NCBI RefSeq assembly: GCF_050948175.1 | Contig: NC_135198.1 | Location: forward strand, 13,628,501 to 13,692,500 | DNA length: 64,000 nt | Direction of reading: 5' to 3' | Origin: Xylocopa sonorina | Lineage: Eukaryota; Arthropoda; Insecta; Hymenoptera; Apidae | In this document: positions 50,753-63,956 of the stretch, piece by piece | Numbering within the stretch: position 1 is the stretch's first letter | How the letters are laid out: every line of letters starts with the position of its first letter | Notes under the pieces: generated by a model | The model's input: only the letters and a program-made list of their open reading frames with translations | What the model was told of the DNA's origin: nothing | Databases searched by the model: none | Program-made: the position numbers and the translations under genes

Positions 50753-53145
50753 TTCTTTCGCTCGAATGTTCGCTCTTACAGATCAGATCATTTATTTCCC
50801 ACTTTTATTTCTATGCAACGCAACAAGGATAAAAAATCAACGAGTTTCTTCAGTGGTTTTTTCGGTTTAGTGTGTTCCCAAAATGCGTGGCAGCATCGAT
50901 CAGCAATTGTCGCCGCATTTCCTTGCCTACAAATTGATTACAGTTCCGTCACATGTCACATTTCAGATCGAATTGTCAATGCACGATCGATTCGAGCTGC
51001 CTGTTGAGAGAAATGAAAATATATCAATGGCGGAAAGAAAGTTGTACGTTTGCTCGCGCAACGTCGAAAGAGAGAATCGTGGGTCCTGAGAAAGCTCGGA
51101 TGAATGATTTTTGAATAGTCAAGGGTGATATTGAAAAATTCGAACGAAGGTCAAGGCTTCGTCGAGAACAGTCTTTTTAGGTCGGATAGTGAAAGCAAAT
51201 AAATTGCGCGTCGCAGATAAATCGCATACATATATGTAGATGGCACGGCACGTAACGACACGTGTCCGCATGTGTCGCGTGTAAGGAATCACGTGCATAG
51301 AGAAGCCCATTTATGTTCAGTCGCGTACTCCAGAAACTGAATTGGATCGATGATGGTTTAATTAATGAATGGTTAATTAATAGAACCAGCAGCTGCGCTG
51401 GTAACCAATAAGAAGAATTACAAGATAGGTGCGCACCCGAATGTGTGAAACGAATCGAGATCGATCGTTCGTTCGGGAACTGAACGTAGAGGCTGACATA
51501 GAGTACGTGTGCGCGCACGTGATGTCGAAAGGCGTCCGACTAGGCACGAAAATGCGATCCGCTTCTCGCGAATTGTTTGAGAATTGTTAAAACTTTGAAC
51601 TCCGCGACACATTTCGAGGAAACACGCTGAATGAAATCGATACACGCGTGCACGTATGCGCGCATCCGTGCACACGTGTATACAACAATCTGTCCGTATC
51701 GTTCTTCCGTACATCTCGTATTAACGCAAGGTCTCTATTTTTCACGCATACAAGCACTTTCTCGCTCCCTTTCTTGCGATTCTCTTTCGTTATTTCTCAC
51801 GCTTCCATTCATTTAACTTGACACGATTCGCGTAGAACGTATACGTACGCGTTACTGGAGTAGACTTTGATAATTATTTTCAGAATTAAATGTAGTCCAC
51901 TTTTCGGTACAATTAGTGCGGTTAACTAATCTATACTATTAACTATGTTCACAATGATTGCTACAATTTACTCATAGTTCATAGTATAAATGTCGACAGC
52001 TTACGATACGTACGCTACGCTAACATTGGATTGAAAGTGGTAGTTTCGAGTGTGACGCGTTATTGGAAATCTCATTTTCCTCGATGGAACGTGTGTCCGT
52101 TCAACGAGTCTCGACTCTTTCGACATTACGTTTCCCTTCCCTTCCGTTCGTTTATTTTATTCCCTTTTTATTTTCGGTCACTTAGGTTCTTCTCTTCGTT
52201 TCGTATCGTTTATCGTATCGTAGATTCTCACTTATCGTAATCTTGGTAAAGGCAAGAGCAGAAAACAAAGTCAAGGAGAAAAATAAAAAAAGTCTCACGA
52301 GTGCCGGTACTCGTGCGACAAAAGCGACGCGCTTCCCTCGTCGCTTTTCCCGTCCCTCTTTCGTTTTCTCCTCTTCTCTTACTCCCCTTTCTCGTTTTTC
52401 ATTTTCTTTCGTAGTCTGATCTTTCGCGTGGCGACAAGCGACGTTTAATAATCCTACGTAAAACTATGCGTTAACACGCCTATTTAATTACGGGCACGAG
52501 GGGTTAAGTATATATATACATATACATATATATGTGTATATATATACATATACATATACATATATAAGTTACGCGCTTAAATACAATTGCTAATTAGTTT
52601 TACAATACGTCAACATCTTTGTCCTCCTGCTTTCTCTAAGTACCGTTATCTTTTTTCATTTTTTTTTTTTTTTAACAACAACAGACTTACTTAACTCTAG
52701 TTATGTTTCTGGTTTGTTACTTTCTAAGGCCTTGTTTCTAGCACAAATCCTGCTGTCGCTAAGGCAGTGGCTCTTTTAACTTTCCCTCTTCCTCTCTCTC
52801 TCCTTGTCCCGCACTTCCCTCCTTACTCTTCTCGCATTTCTTTCATTCTCGCATACATGCATTCATACTTATGCGTACACGCGTAATTAATCTTTTTTTC
52901 GTGTAACTCGTTCGTTTCACATCATGAATCGCGATAGATTTCCGGTCGGTCGGTCGGTCGGTCTCTTTTTCAAAAGGAACGCCAAGCTAAACGATCGGAA
53001 CGTAAGGCTGGATTATTCTCAGATCTATTATGCGTTGAATCTATATAGACCATGACTCGTTAACATCTAACCTTTTTACATTGCAGATCTATCAACGTAT
53101 CGACTAAGTAGAAGAGAGATTGGGCGAGCGAACGATAAAGCGAAC

Positions 53146-53177
<32 letters not shown>

Positions 53178-53369
53178 AGAAAAGAAAGAGAGGAATTGGA
53201 GCGATAATAGTACAGAGAAAGATGTAATAACAGAAGAAGCAAACGGTTTTCGCCAGGAACGATACAACTTGAACGATGTTGAACGTCGACGTTGGTGATG
53301 CTGACCTGTTTTATACGAACGTTCTACCTTGGGAGACTTGTGAAATCAATACGTAGTCTGGTCCTCTTG

Positions 53370-53370
<1 letters not shown>

Positions 53371-53435
<65 letters not shown>
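53371..53435. repeat. (CT)n microsatellite
   Basis: About 65 nt of pure CT. Confidence 0.95.
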
Positions 53436-53439
<4 letters not shown>

Positions 53440-54368
53440 ACTCTCTTTATACATGCTACACGCGTTCGTTGCATGCACGTATACACACGCACGCACGCAC
53501 ACCCTATTTGCAATAATTTTTTCCATTCATCCTCTTTTTCTTACTGCTTTCACAACAGATCTATGTAATTGCATTCCTGTCTCAGTCCCCAATCAATTGT
53601 TTGCGGTCAGCAGCGCTCGCACTTGAATTTTTCAAATTTTCTATTCGATACCGATTGATTTTCGTTGAATTCACCTTCTCCCCTCCCCTATTGCATTCCG
53701 TTGGTAGTTGTCGTATTTATATCACTATTTTAACAGAATTCCGGTTTAATTCGCGGATTAGGCCAATCTATTTGTACACGGCTAGTTTCGCAGTCCCCTC
53801 GACTACGCGAATTAAAAACTAGGAGAGCGCACAACAGAATTAACACACTGTTAGTAAACTAATCGACAACTGTTACTCGTTTTGTACTTGTCCTCGGTTC
53901 GTCGCATAATTATTAAATCTCCCTTTTTCGATAAAAAAAGAAGTGAAGCTACAACGACGATAGGAGAAAAGGGAAGAGAGTGAAATTAATTTTTAGTAAC
54001 GATCGTAAAGAACCAGACAAAAGCATCTTCCGCTTAATTTCCCGACGATATTTAACGAGAAACGCAGGTTTATACATGGACGATCAGCGTGTTTTTTCCT
54101 AATTTGTTAGAACTACGAGGTAGTTTTCCTAAAAGTAAAAAGTCCCAGGCACAGCGTTAGGGTGGTAATATTAGGAATGAGTGGATTAGGGACGAGCTCT
54201 GTCGATTCGCGATTGAGAATTTCAAACGAGAGAAGAGGCGGGCGAAGTGCGAATTGTACGATCGGATCTTTCCGGCGACGAACAGCAAAGGAAGAGCGCT
54301 TTCGCTGTAAAAATCATCCAGTGGTATTTCGATTCAATTGTGCTAATATTAAACTGTACTTTATACGT

Positions 54369-54438
54369 AGATAGAGAGATAGAGAAATAGAGATAGATAG
54401 ATAGAGAGAGATAGATAGATAGAGAGAGATAGAGAGGG

Positions 54439-54501
<63 letters not shown>
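54369..54501. repeat. GATA/(GA)n compound microsatellite
   Basis: GATA tetranucleotides mixed with GAGA for about 60 nt, a short G-run, then about 65 nt of GA. Confidence 0.95.
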
Positions 54502-54502
<1 letters not shown>

Positions 54503-55193
54503 AGAAATCAGTTAGAAAAATGTGAACACTTCGGTCAACAGGAAGAGACGTAACAACTAAAACAATCGATTATAGATAACGCGTTGATCGTCGTTGTAAG
54601 AAACTTGCGAAACGTTTCATCGAAACACAAGTTGGCTCGTTCCAGAAATGGTCGCTTAGAAAGTAGGATCGTACTCGGAAAAGAACGTCTTCTTTTTCAT
54701 ACTTTACGCGCGGACGAAACGAAACAATTCAACAGACGTATAACAGAGAGAGATTATTCCTCTTTCCTTGATCGACGTTTAATAATTACCATTTACTATC
54801 TCGCTTCACCTCCGATGTACACTCGATCGTCGCCTGTTTCGTTCGAACGCGAAAAATGATACGAAAAGCAACCGGCGAATACCTAAAATCTAGCTGTCGT
54901 TATTACTCCTGATCATTCTCACACGCATCCATCCTACCGCTATTATCTTCTCCTTTAATAATTCCCGTACACGTACCCAAAACACGTGTACTCTTACGTA
55001 TGTTTTACATGTCTCGGGTATACATGGACGTTTACGTATGCGTAATCACACACGCGTCCGTTCGTATCCGCATGCGTGAATTTTACATATGTACATACAT
55101 ATATATTGCCCTCGTACCTGCCGCTCTGATCTCAATGTTTCTTCACTCTCATCTCTCGTTACGGGCACACACGCAGGCTCCTCTTTCTCTGTG

Positions 55194-55230
<37 letters not shown>

Positions 55231-56757
55231 CATCTTACAAACGTAAATTAGTAACAATTACGTAACCGGACAATTGTTTAACAATATAACGACGAATCGA
55301 CACGCGGACGTCTGTACCGTAGTACATCGTAATCTTTATCACGTGCGCACGATATCCTACGATTACGACGATTCCCCGTCTCGTTGGCTCTTGGATTCCT
55401 CCGCGTAAGTGGCCCCCGATACGACTTCGCATGCCACTAATCGATTCCCTGGCTCTCGTTACGCTCCGTGCGTTCCAAAGTTTCATCTCGAGGCGAAAGT
55501 AGTTCACCCAACAAGGTCCGACGCGGTGTTTCCGCGTCACACGTTTTATCAAGTTGCTCGTGACCGAGGAAGAGGATATTAACGATAGCGCAAACAAATT
55601 TTCTTCTTTTTTTCTTTTTTTGTTCTTTTTTTCTTTTACATTTCAATCTACCGTTAAAACGTTCGAGGGCAATGAAAAAATTAAACTATCTTCTTTAAGT
55701 GTTTTCAATTCACGTTCGGATAATCGCACCAAGTTTCATCCACACGTGCCATGCGACGCATGCAAACTCTCGTGAAGTCGAAGCCACGCGTACTCTTCTC
55801 TGCGCAAAATAACGTGACAAATGATCCTTTCGATACATCGCTAGTTTCGTTATATTTGTCTATTTAAAAAATCATCAGAGATTACTATGTTTTCCATTTT
55901 CTAAAGAACCTTTCCCCCGTTTGCTTCCCCGCATTTTTCCTCATTCGTTAGCGCTCTCTTTCAACCGCGTACGTACCTAGACAGACGTCGACTAGCTCGC
56001 CCCACCTCCCTTCACCTTTCCTCTCCTTTCCTTTTTAATGTGTATCATTACACGCCTATGTGGATATAATAAGTATTTATTATAATGTCTAAACGAACAC
56101 ATATTTATACCTCAATAACGTCGTGTTTATTTATTCCGTCGTCCCTTTAGTTAATTACCTCTCCGCGTATCGCTGTCGTTTTCCTCTCACGACCGAAATT
56201 CTATCTTCTATCTACACGTGCCTCTTTCGTTCCCCCGATGCCTCGTTAAATCATCGTTGGCACCTACAGAGGGAACGTATGCTCGCGTTTTCTCTAATAC
56301 CGTATCTGAGACTTAACCGTCCTCGCAATTTCTATCACGTGCTCCATTTATTCGCTGCTTTCGTACATTCGCACTCCTCGTTATGCTATCGCGTACTCTC
56401 GCTCCATCATTCGCACGATCGCACTTTTTTAGTTCTTCTCGGAATGGTTAATTACTTTTTGTGTAGTGTGTGTGTGTGTATGCTCGCGTGTGCGTGTAGT
56501 GTGTTTGCACGTAACGCATCGAACGTGTAACAATAACTATTGTTATCGTAATCATACTATCGTTAACGTTAACGTAACTTCATCTTGATTTTAATCGTTA
56601 TTCTATTATTCAATTATTAGTATTCATTTTATTATTCATCATCGTTATTATTCGTTAACTGTTATTCCTTCATCATTCTTTACCGCCAACGTATTATCAT
56701 CATCGTGTCATCGTCATCATTTTTATCTATCATTTTCATTAATTAATTTATCAATTA

Positions 56758-56788
56758 TTATTGTATTATTATTATTATTATTATTATT

Positions 56789-56844
<56 letters not shown>

Positions 56845-57081
56845 ATTATTACTACTATTACTGCTACTACTATTACTACTGCTACTGCTACTACTATCAC
56901 TACTACCACTACTACTATCACTACTGCTACTACTACTACTACTAATGCTACTTTTACTGCTATTACTATTCTTCTTCTTTTTCTTCTTCTTCATCTTCTC
57001 CTTATTATTATTATTATTACTATTATTATTAATTTTGTTGTTGTTATTAATATTATTATTATTATTATTATTATTACTATT
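56758..57081. repeat. (ATT)n/(ACT)n trinucleotide block
   Basis: More than 300 nt of ATT, ACT and CTT triplets in sub-blocks (ATT, then ACT/GCT, then TTC, then ATT again). Long Asn/Ser or Ile/Thr frames here follow from the triplet period. Confidence 0.95.
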
Positions 57082-57956
57082 AGCGACAGACGTTACGATC
57101 TCTTTGTTTTCTTCCACGTCTTGTATTTCTTAAGACGCGTTAGTTAAGACGCGTGTCGTTCCCCTTCGGTGTTGTAATGGTATTTCTTAACTTTTTTTCC
57201 ACGCGATTCTTCCCTACATTGTCTGTCTCGAAAAATTCCGTTGCGCATCGATATTCGCTCTACTTCTTCCCCGACGTTGTCACGTATCGTTCGTACTCGT
57301 TCCTCCTTCTTTCTTGCGAACTCTCGACTTTTCTTAGTCTTTGATCCGTTTCGTTTCGTTAGTTTTTTGTCACTTCGAAACACTTTTTACGTGCCGCATT
57401 CGAATCTTCTTGTGGTTCGCATCGTCCCACGACCTTGACCTCGGGAGGGTTCAGAATCGTGAAAGGTATGGTTAAAAATCCTTATCGACAATATTTCGGG
57501 TTACCGATAGAAAAAAACGTCAGTGTTTCACGCTTTAGCGTCCCCCTTGAACGGTCCTATGGCGGGTCCTTTCTCGAGGATAGTTTCAAATATCGTTGTC
57601 TAGCCAAAGAAGACCAAACGTCCTCTTTGAAAACATTCGACGCTTTCTTCCTGCTCACGCTCCATCCCCGTTTCACTTTTCTTCTCCTTCGTCTCCTTCT
57701 TCGGCATCTGCTCCTCCTTCTGTATCCGATCGGTCCATCGTAACGCGTTTTCCGCGAACACCACCATCGGTACAACCACCACCACCACCAACTCCATCGT
57801 GGCCACGAACACTCTGCCGTGAACGAATCGACGAGAGAAGTTCGCTTCGAAGGTGGCGCGTGTACATTTCCGACGGAACGGGTATGAAACGAATAGGACC
57901 TGTGCACCATCAGCGAATGAAAAAACGGTCCGTCCTTGACGATCGAGGCAGCGGTG

Positions 57957-57997
<41 letters not shown>

Positions 57998-58012
57998 TAC
58001 GAACACGAACAC
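57957..58012. repeat. (ACGAAC)n hexanucleotide repeat
   Basis: About nine copies of a hexamer, encoding alternating Glu-His on one plus frame and Asn-Thr on another. Confidence 0.95.
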
Positions 58013-58067
58013 GGGGACGATGGCAACGGCGATGGTGGCGGTGGTAGCCATGGCCGAGACGGCGGTG

Positions 58068-58068
58068 G

Positions 58069-58150
<82 letters not shown>
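58068..58150. repeat. (GAC)n trinucleotide repeat
   Basis: About 27 uninterrupted GAC triplets (poly-Asp, poly-Thr or poly-Arg by plus frame; poly-Val, poly-Ser or poly-Arg on minus). Confidence 0.95.
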
Positions 58151-61100
58151 AACGGTGGCGGTGGCGATGGTTGCAGCGAAGATAGTTGACGCGGGACCAA
58201 TAATTAGACGATAACGACGCGTACCGAGGTATCGAGAGAGACGACTACTTCTCGCCGATATCCCTCGCCATCTCCACCGCCACCAGTACCAACAGCAGCA
58301 CCACCAACTTCGGCACCGACGTTCGAGCATCACCCACTTTTCAAGCAACCACTTCGCACCGTAACGCATACCGACGTAGCCTACTCTGCCGAAGCAACGA
58401 CGCAGGCAAACGACAAGGTCTATCGGTTGGTGGTCTCTTTTCCTGGGCTTTGCCCCACCGTTGTTACCACCGAGCGGCGCGACGAACCAGAGAAAGATCT
58501 TCGATATCCAAAGGACCGGGATCTTTCGAACGTTCCCGAGTACGCTGCTCAGGATCGAGCAGAACGTGAACAATTGTGAGAAGACCGAGGCCGTCGATCG
58601 ATCGGAAGAGGAGACACTCGCGATCGAGCCGACACCGATCCCAGTTCCGCACAACAGTGTTCCCTGGTGTCGTACCATGTTCGTTACCGTCGCCAAATCG
58701 TATTTCTCCCCTTGGCCCATGCTCTTCTTGTCCGTCGTCGATCTTGACTCCTGGTATTCCTCGCCTGATCGAGAACAAAAACAAGCTGGAAACGTGTGAC
58801 GAAATCGACAGCGATACAACGAGAATTTCTGACGAATCGCATGGACGTACCCGTGGAAGCTGGTTGAATCGGATTAATCTCGCAACGAGGCGCCGTTGGA
58901 GGATCGTTGGTTCTGCCGCGTCTACGCGGTTCCCGGTCCGTGCAATTCGCGCAGATACCCAATCCCGGTAACTGGTCGGAACAGGCGTGAAAGCAACACT
59001 CGTCTTCCCCGCTGCTGTGCAACGCTCTCGCTGCTTGCTCGCCGGTCTCGGGGATGTTTGGATCTGAAATCAAGTTCGTTTTCCAACGTCCTTCTGCTCC
59101 GGTGGAAACTCAGGAACAGACTCGCGGTGTCGAAACCGAACCGATCGCCGGCGGAAATCGAAGAGGGTGCCAAAAACTTTATTACCCTTCTCGGACGACG
59201 CGATACGGATTGGGACCGTGTCTAATTTCGTTTACCTCTGCAAAGGAAAGTTGGTTCGCCGGCATATTGCGTGGGATACGCGGGGGCACGGTCCCCCGGA
59301 AGTAAGTAAGGGCAACGTTGCTCCACGGATTGGCAAAAGGACCGACAGGGCCTGAGTCTGCTTCCGGCCCAGCTGTTCGAGCTGTTCAAGTCCTGCGGTC
59401 CCCCGTGAGCAAAGTAAGGCACCAGGGAGCTGCACACCCATTTTCTATACGCTTCCTGCAATCAGAAATTTACCTAAGTAAGCGATACTACGCCGTACCA
59501 CGTATTAAGAACGGTTCGTCGTTTCCCGGATATTTAAGATTCTATTTAAGACGGTCGATCGGATCGCCGAGTCAGACCAGGCGATAAAACAGGGCCAGTC
59601 ACTGACCTACATATCCTTTAAATATTGTATTTTACCTTTTCTGCGCATCCTCCAAGAGCGTGTTATAATTACTCGGAGCTACATCCGCGTTCGTTCCTAA
59701 CACGTATCTAGACGAATTTTATTAACGACGCTACAGCGAATCTCAGATGTTTGTAGTTCCTCTGAATTGGTGCCGAATTGGTTCGATAGCGCACGGGTAG
59801 AGTTTTTCGAAAGAAGGCGATAAAAGTAGCAACTAGAGAGAATAGTGGTAGACCGAGGGTAGGTAGCACACCTGAAGTACACTCCAAGTTGGTTGACCCA
59901 ATTCTCTCCAACCTCTGCCGAGTATCTACGTTCGACCTAGGCAGATGCGGCACCCTCCCCTCGAGGCTCTGCTTTACCCCTTCTTCGCCCTCTCATCACC
60001 CGCATATCACCCTCGCTGTCTCTTTCCCATCCGGTACTCGTCCCTTAATCTACCACTATTCTTTCTTTTTTTACATACTTACTTCTCGGATCGCTATAAT
60101 GGAACGGAGCTTCCAAACAATACTTCATTTCCCGATTTCCTTTCCTATATACGTATTCACTTTTTTTTACTCTACAAATCGGTCAAGATCATTTACTACC
60201 CGGATAACGAAACGCATAGCTATCTAACACATAGAATTCGGAAATCGGATGTATTATAGTAACGGTGTCGGCATCCACTTCATCCCAGTGATGGACCGCG
60301 TTAATTTCTTTTCATTCGGACTAATGTATATCGACTAGAAATTCCTTTCTTCTCCGTTCTACTTTCTTCGCCTCGCGTCGCATAGAGACGAGCGTGTGCC
60401 AGCTGGATATACACAGCTATTACGTATATATGCAGGTAGACGAGACGTTTTTTTCCGTTTTCCGACGATCAAATTTATCTCCTCTTTTAAAGTCTCACTT
60501 CGAAAGTAATCTTGAACGTGGAGTAAAAAATGGAAAGAACAAGAAAAAGGTATGGCAATGGACGCGTGAATCTTCTAGTGGAAAATTCGCAAATGACGCC
60601 CGTGCAACCGGAAACCGTAGCCTCGGTTCCGGTGTTTCTCGTTTTACGCCGTAGTTGGCTCATAAACGAGCTTTCCGAGCCACGAGTGGCATACTTGCCG
60701 TGTATGCCAGATTAATTACCTCTAAAACAGCGAACAGAGAACCCGAGAAAGAAGAGAATAGAAGATTTAGAGATTAAACGGTGGCGGGTTATAGGAATTG
60801 TTCGAGCCACGAATCATCATCTGTTACATCGATCGCGGACTTGGAAAGAAACTTACAAAGGAAAACGGAGAAGATGCTTATTGACTGTTGTTCGTGTGCC
60901 GTGTATCGAGTGGCGAATAGGTCGAGCGAGGGGAACGACGGAGAGGGAAAGGGAAAAAAAGAGAAGGTTGCAGGCAGGGAGCTCGAACGGGGTGACAGTG
61001 TCGGCGGTGGTGGTGGTGATGGTGGTGGTGGTGGTTGGTGGTTGCAAAAGCAATGCCCTTAGTCGCGGTGACCTGGTTACCTGGCCCATATCTTTGTGCT

Positions 61101-62170
61101 ACCCTAAATCCTATCCCTTCTACAACTTTGCCAACTTCTTCCCACTCTTTCCCTTTCTCTCCTCTCGTACTTCTTAATCCTTGCTTTTTTTTTTTTTTTT
61201 CCTTTATTCAATCGCGACGGTTAGCTGTTGTAAATTGCTACGACAGTCGAGAAAACATGCAATTGCCGCATCCTTGTATCCTCGACAGGGCACTACATAC
61301 GTAGTTGTTACCGTAGACAATTGCTCGGAAGACTTTGCCGCTGGCAAGTGACGCATCTCTAGCCGCACAAAAGCTCCGGACAAAGCGTGATAAAGTGCGC
61401 CCGGAGAACACAATGTTTTTCTCCTTTTTGATACCATTCCCACATCCCGTTCAGTTTAAATCGCTTCGTAAACGGAATAATTGTTGCGTTTAAGTCGGAA
61501 ATATCGAATACGAAAACTGTTCTCGTCCAGCCGTAAACGCGTCCGCTTATTAAGCCGTAATGAATTCCAACGCTTGACAAACCGTCCGGTCAGAATCTCC
61601 GATATCCGACTTACGCGCGGCAGCGAAAATTGAAAGGACAACTTTCGCGGTTTGCGTTGAACGCAGCAATTACCGCATCGACGGCGGACGGATGTCGGTG
61701 GATTAAGAAAGGGAGAGAGAGAAAAAAAAAAGAAAGAAGGCGAACGAGAGGACGTTAGAAGGAGCGGAACGTGAAACGAGGATCGATAAACGAAAGTAGG
61801 ATGGAATACACGATGGCAACGTGATGTCGCCACGTGACTTGCCCGGAGAATCGAGACAATAACGCATCGTACCATCCACGCGCGCAATCTACCTTGAAAC
61901 TCTGAACCCCTGAACCGAGCGTGTAATCGTTCTAATTATACATCGATTCGAAGCTGCTACGAAAATTTCACCGATAACGAAACTTACGAACAATCGGGTG
62001 TCTACGTGGAAAGGAAAAAAGGGAGAGACAACGATCAGACAGTAAATCGATTCCGGGGTAAAACCCACCCCGGTCGTGGCACTATCCACCTCGGTAATAC
62101 GGTTTACAGGCTATACTGGAAATTAATTTACCCAACGATACGAGACCTCGGCGAAGAGTGTCGAGGGAGG

Positions 62171-62212
62171 AAGAAGAAGAAGAAGAAGAAGAAGAAGAAG
62201 AAGAAGAAGAAG
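62171..62212. repeat. (GAA)n trinucleotide repeat
   Basis: About 14 GAA triplets. Confidence 0.95.
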
Positions 62213-63953
62213 AGAGGCAGGAAAAAATGTACGTTCCCGTAAAGATCTATGGGGTAGCGTCGATGTTAGACCGAGGAAAATAACACCTCTCGAGGGCAGA
62301 CCTTGGGCATGCACGCTACTATCAATCGATCGGAAAAAAATCTTCTAATTTTTAAATGAACATCGCCAGCCAATTACGTTGTATGTAAAACTAAGAAGTT
62401 TTCTTACGATCGCGACGAAACGGAATGATTGACCGCGCCTTTGTTGCCTCGTCCTGTGCCCGATAGGATCGAATATTCTCTTCACCCCTGATGTATCACT
62501 TCGGCCTTGACCTATTCCAACCATCGCCATTATAACGATGATAGAAGAGGACTGGACTGGTGTGTCTCGATGAGATAAATGTATAGATTCGATTAGCATC
62601 GACATTCGACGAGACGCGATCGCATTTTGCCTGTAATACATATATTAGAGCCTCGCAAAGGTGTAACCGCGTGTGAACACATAAAGTGACGCCCATACCG
62701 CGAAACGGATATAATCATCGCGTCGTCCTTGATAGATAAAGCAAATTTACTTTACTCTTTTCTTCTTTTAATGTCGCGCGTAGCACACGAGCCAAGTCGG
62801 GGGGGGGGGGGTTAAATCGTTCTCGAATCGTTCGAAATTACGGCTAAAGATCGCTTCGATCCGAAATGCCAGCCAAGAAAGAGAGCAACAGACTTTCGAC
62901 CGCTTCACTTCGATCGATATTTACGAAGCTTATCCATCGATTGAAACATAACGGTTACAACGCAACGAAACGGAAATAATAAAATTAATTTTCCTCCGGA
63001 CGTTAATAAAGAGCCGAAAGAGTTCCTTCCTTCGTCGGATCAATTCTTTCGTCCCGAACCGAAGGAATCTCACCGAAAGATGCTTCACCCTCCGCGATAT
63101 TGATCCGTGTTCCATCCACATGGAACCAGTCCTCCCCGAGCTTTCTTATCCCTTACCGATTGGCCCCTTTTTAACCGAAACCAAACCGAAGCCTCCTTTC
63201 CACGAATACCGTAAAAAAAAAAAAAAAAAAAAAAAAAAACAAAATGGCGAATCAGTTGTTGTAAATGTCACCGCGGTTATCCATACGACAAGTCGCATAA
63301 ACGTGCGATATTAAAAGGGGGAATGAAAGAAAAGAGGAGTGTAAGTGGTAGTTTAAGAATTTCCAACGCGTTCCCATTCGATCGAAACCCCCTAGCTAGC
63401 AAGACGCTAGTCTTGTTTCCAGTTCTTCTAGCTAGTAGTCAGCCTTCTATGCGTTAGTTAGAATCTCGTTGGAATAATAAAAAGGAGCAACTCTGTTTAA
63501 AGAAAGCGAAGAGAAGATAAAGAGGCTGAGTCATGGGTGAGGTAAGAAATTTGAAGTAGTTCGCGACTCGAGGGATGTTTCGCTTAACTTCCACAAAATC
63601 TTGCCACGAAAAGGAGCTGTGCGGCGCAATTCTCGAGTACTCGGTCCACGCGTTCAAGTGGACGGTGAAATAATAGATACTTGGAGCTGTATATTATAGA
63701 TATAATGGTAGCAGAAAGTGGCAGCCTAAACCCGATTCTACGATACCCGATGGCTACGTTCTTCCCGAATGTTTTCGATACGGAAATGAAGTTTCCTCGA
63801 AACTTTCTAGGAATTATCCGTCCCGTTACGTCGATCGGTTTCGCGATTAGATTCCTGTTCGGCAGAAGCGGAGTTCCTCGAGTCGAGATCCTGTCCGTTT
63901 TCGTGAACAGACTTTCGGCACGCAGTCGCACCGGTTAAACCCGAATCCGGTAC

Positions 63954-63956
<3 letters not shown>

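Larger units (their letters stand above)
50404..57430. other. Repeat-rich stretch without a recognisable gene
   Basis: Many short open frames exist on both strands, but none has a family signature or consistent splice borders. The stretch has more G+C and CpG than the left half of the window. It holds several simple-repeat blocks, of which the larger ones have their own entries; smaller tracts include (CT)n at 55199-55228, GGTC repeats at about 52945-52962 and a TATA/CATA tract at about 52508-52566. Confidence 0.5.
57431..59480. other. GC-rich block open in several frames, identity unknown
   Basis: Clearly more G+C and CpG than the rest of the window. Frames over 100 codons exist on both strands. 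On plus, a frame at 57596-58189 passes through an acidic Glu-His and poly-Asp stretch. A plus frame at about 58206-58581 is Pro/Thr-rich with VYRLVVSFPGLCPTVV. A strong plus-strand donor AA|GTAAGTAAG sits at 59300-59310. On minus, an acceptor-like TTGATTTCAG precedes a Cys-containing frame with DECCFHACSDQLPGLGICAN (about 58690-59063). No frame matches a family I know. It could be a 5' exon or promoter of a gene lying to the right, a long non-coding RNA, or random openness caused by high GC. Confidence 0.35.

Noticed and set aside
50408..51007. Ser-rich or Ile-rich plus frames
   Set aside because: Products of the ATC/TTC triplet block; no splice support or family match.
51286..51520. Further CACGTG hexamers, also near 55339 and 61831
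   Set aside because: Isolated E-box words in CpG-rich sequence with no gene to attach them to.
56758..57147. Asn/Ser-rich minus frame and Ile/Thr-rich plus frame
   Set aside because: Both follow from the ATT/ACT triplet period.
57557..58819. 420-codon minus frame with poly-Val
   Set aside because: Its length comes from the (GAC)n repeat and high GC. The composition (Trp and Arg runs, poly-Val) is not protein-like.
61456..61887. 143-codon minus frame
   Set aside because: No motif, no exon context, and a low-complexity Phe/Ser stretch from an A/G-rich tract.
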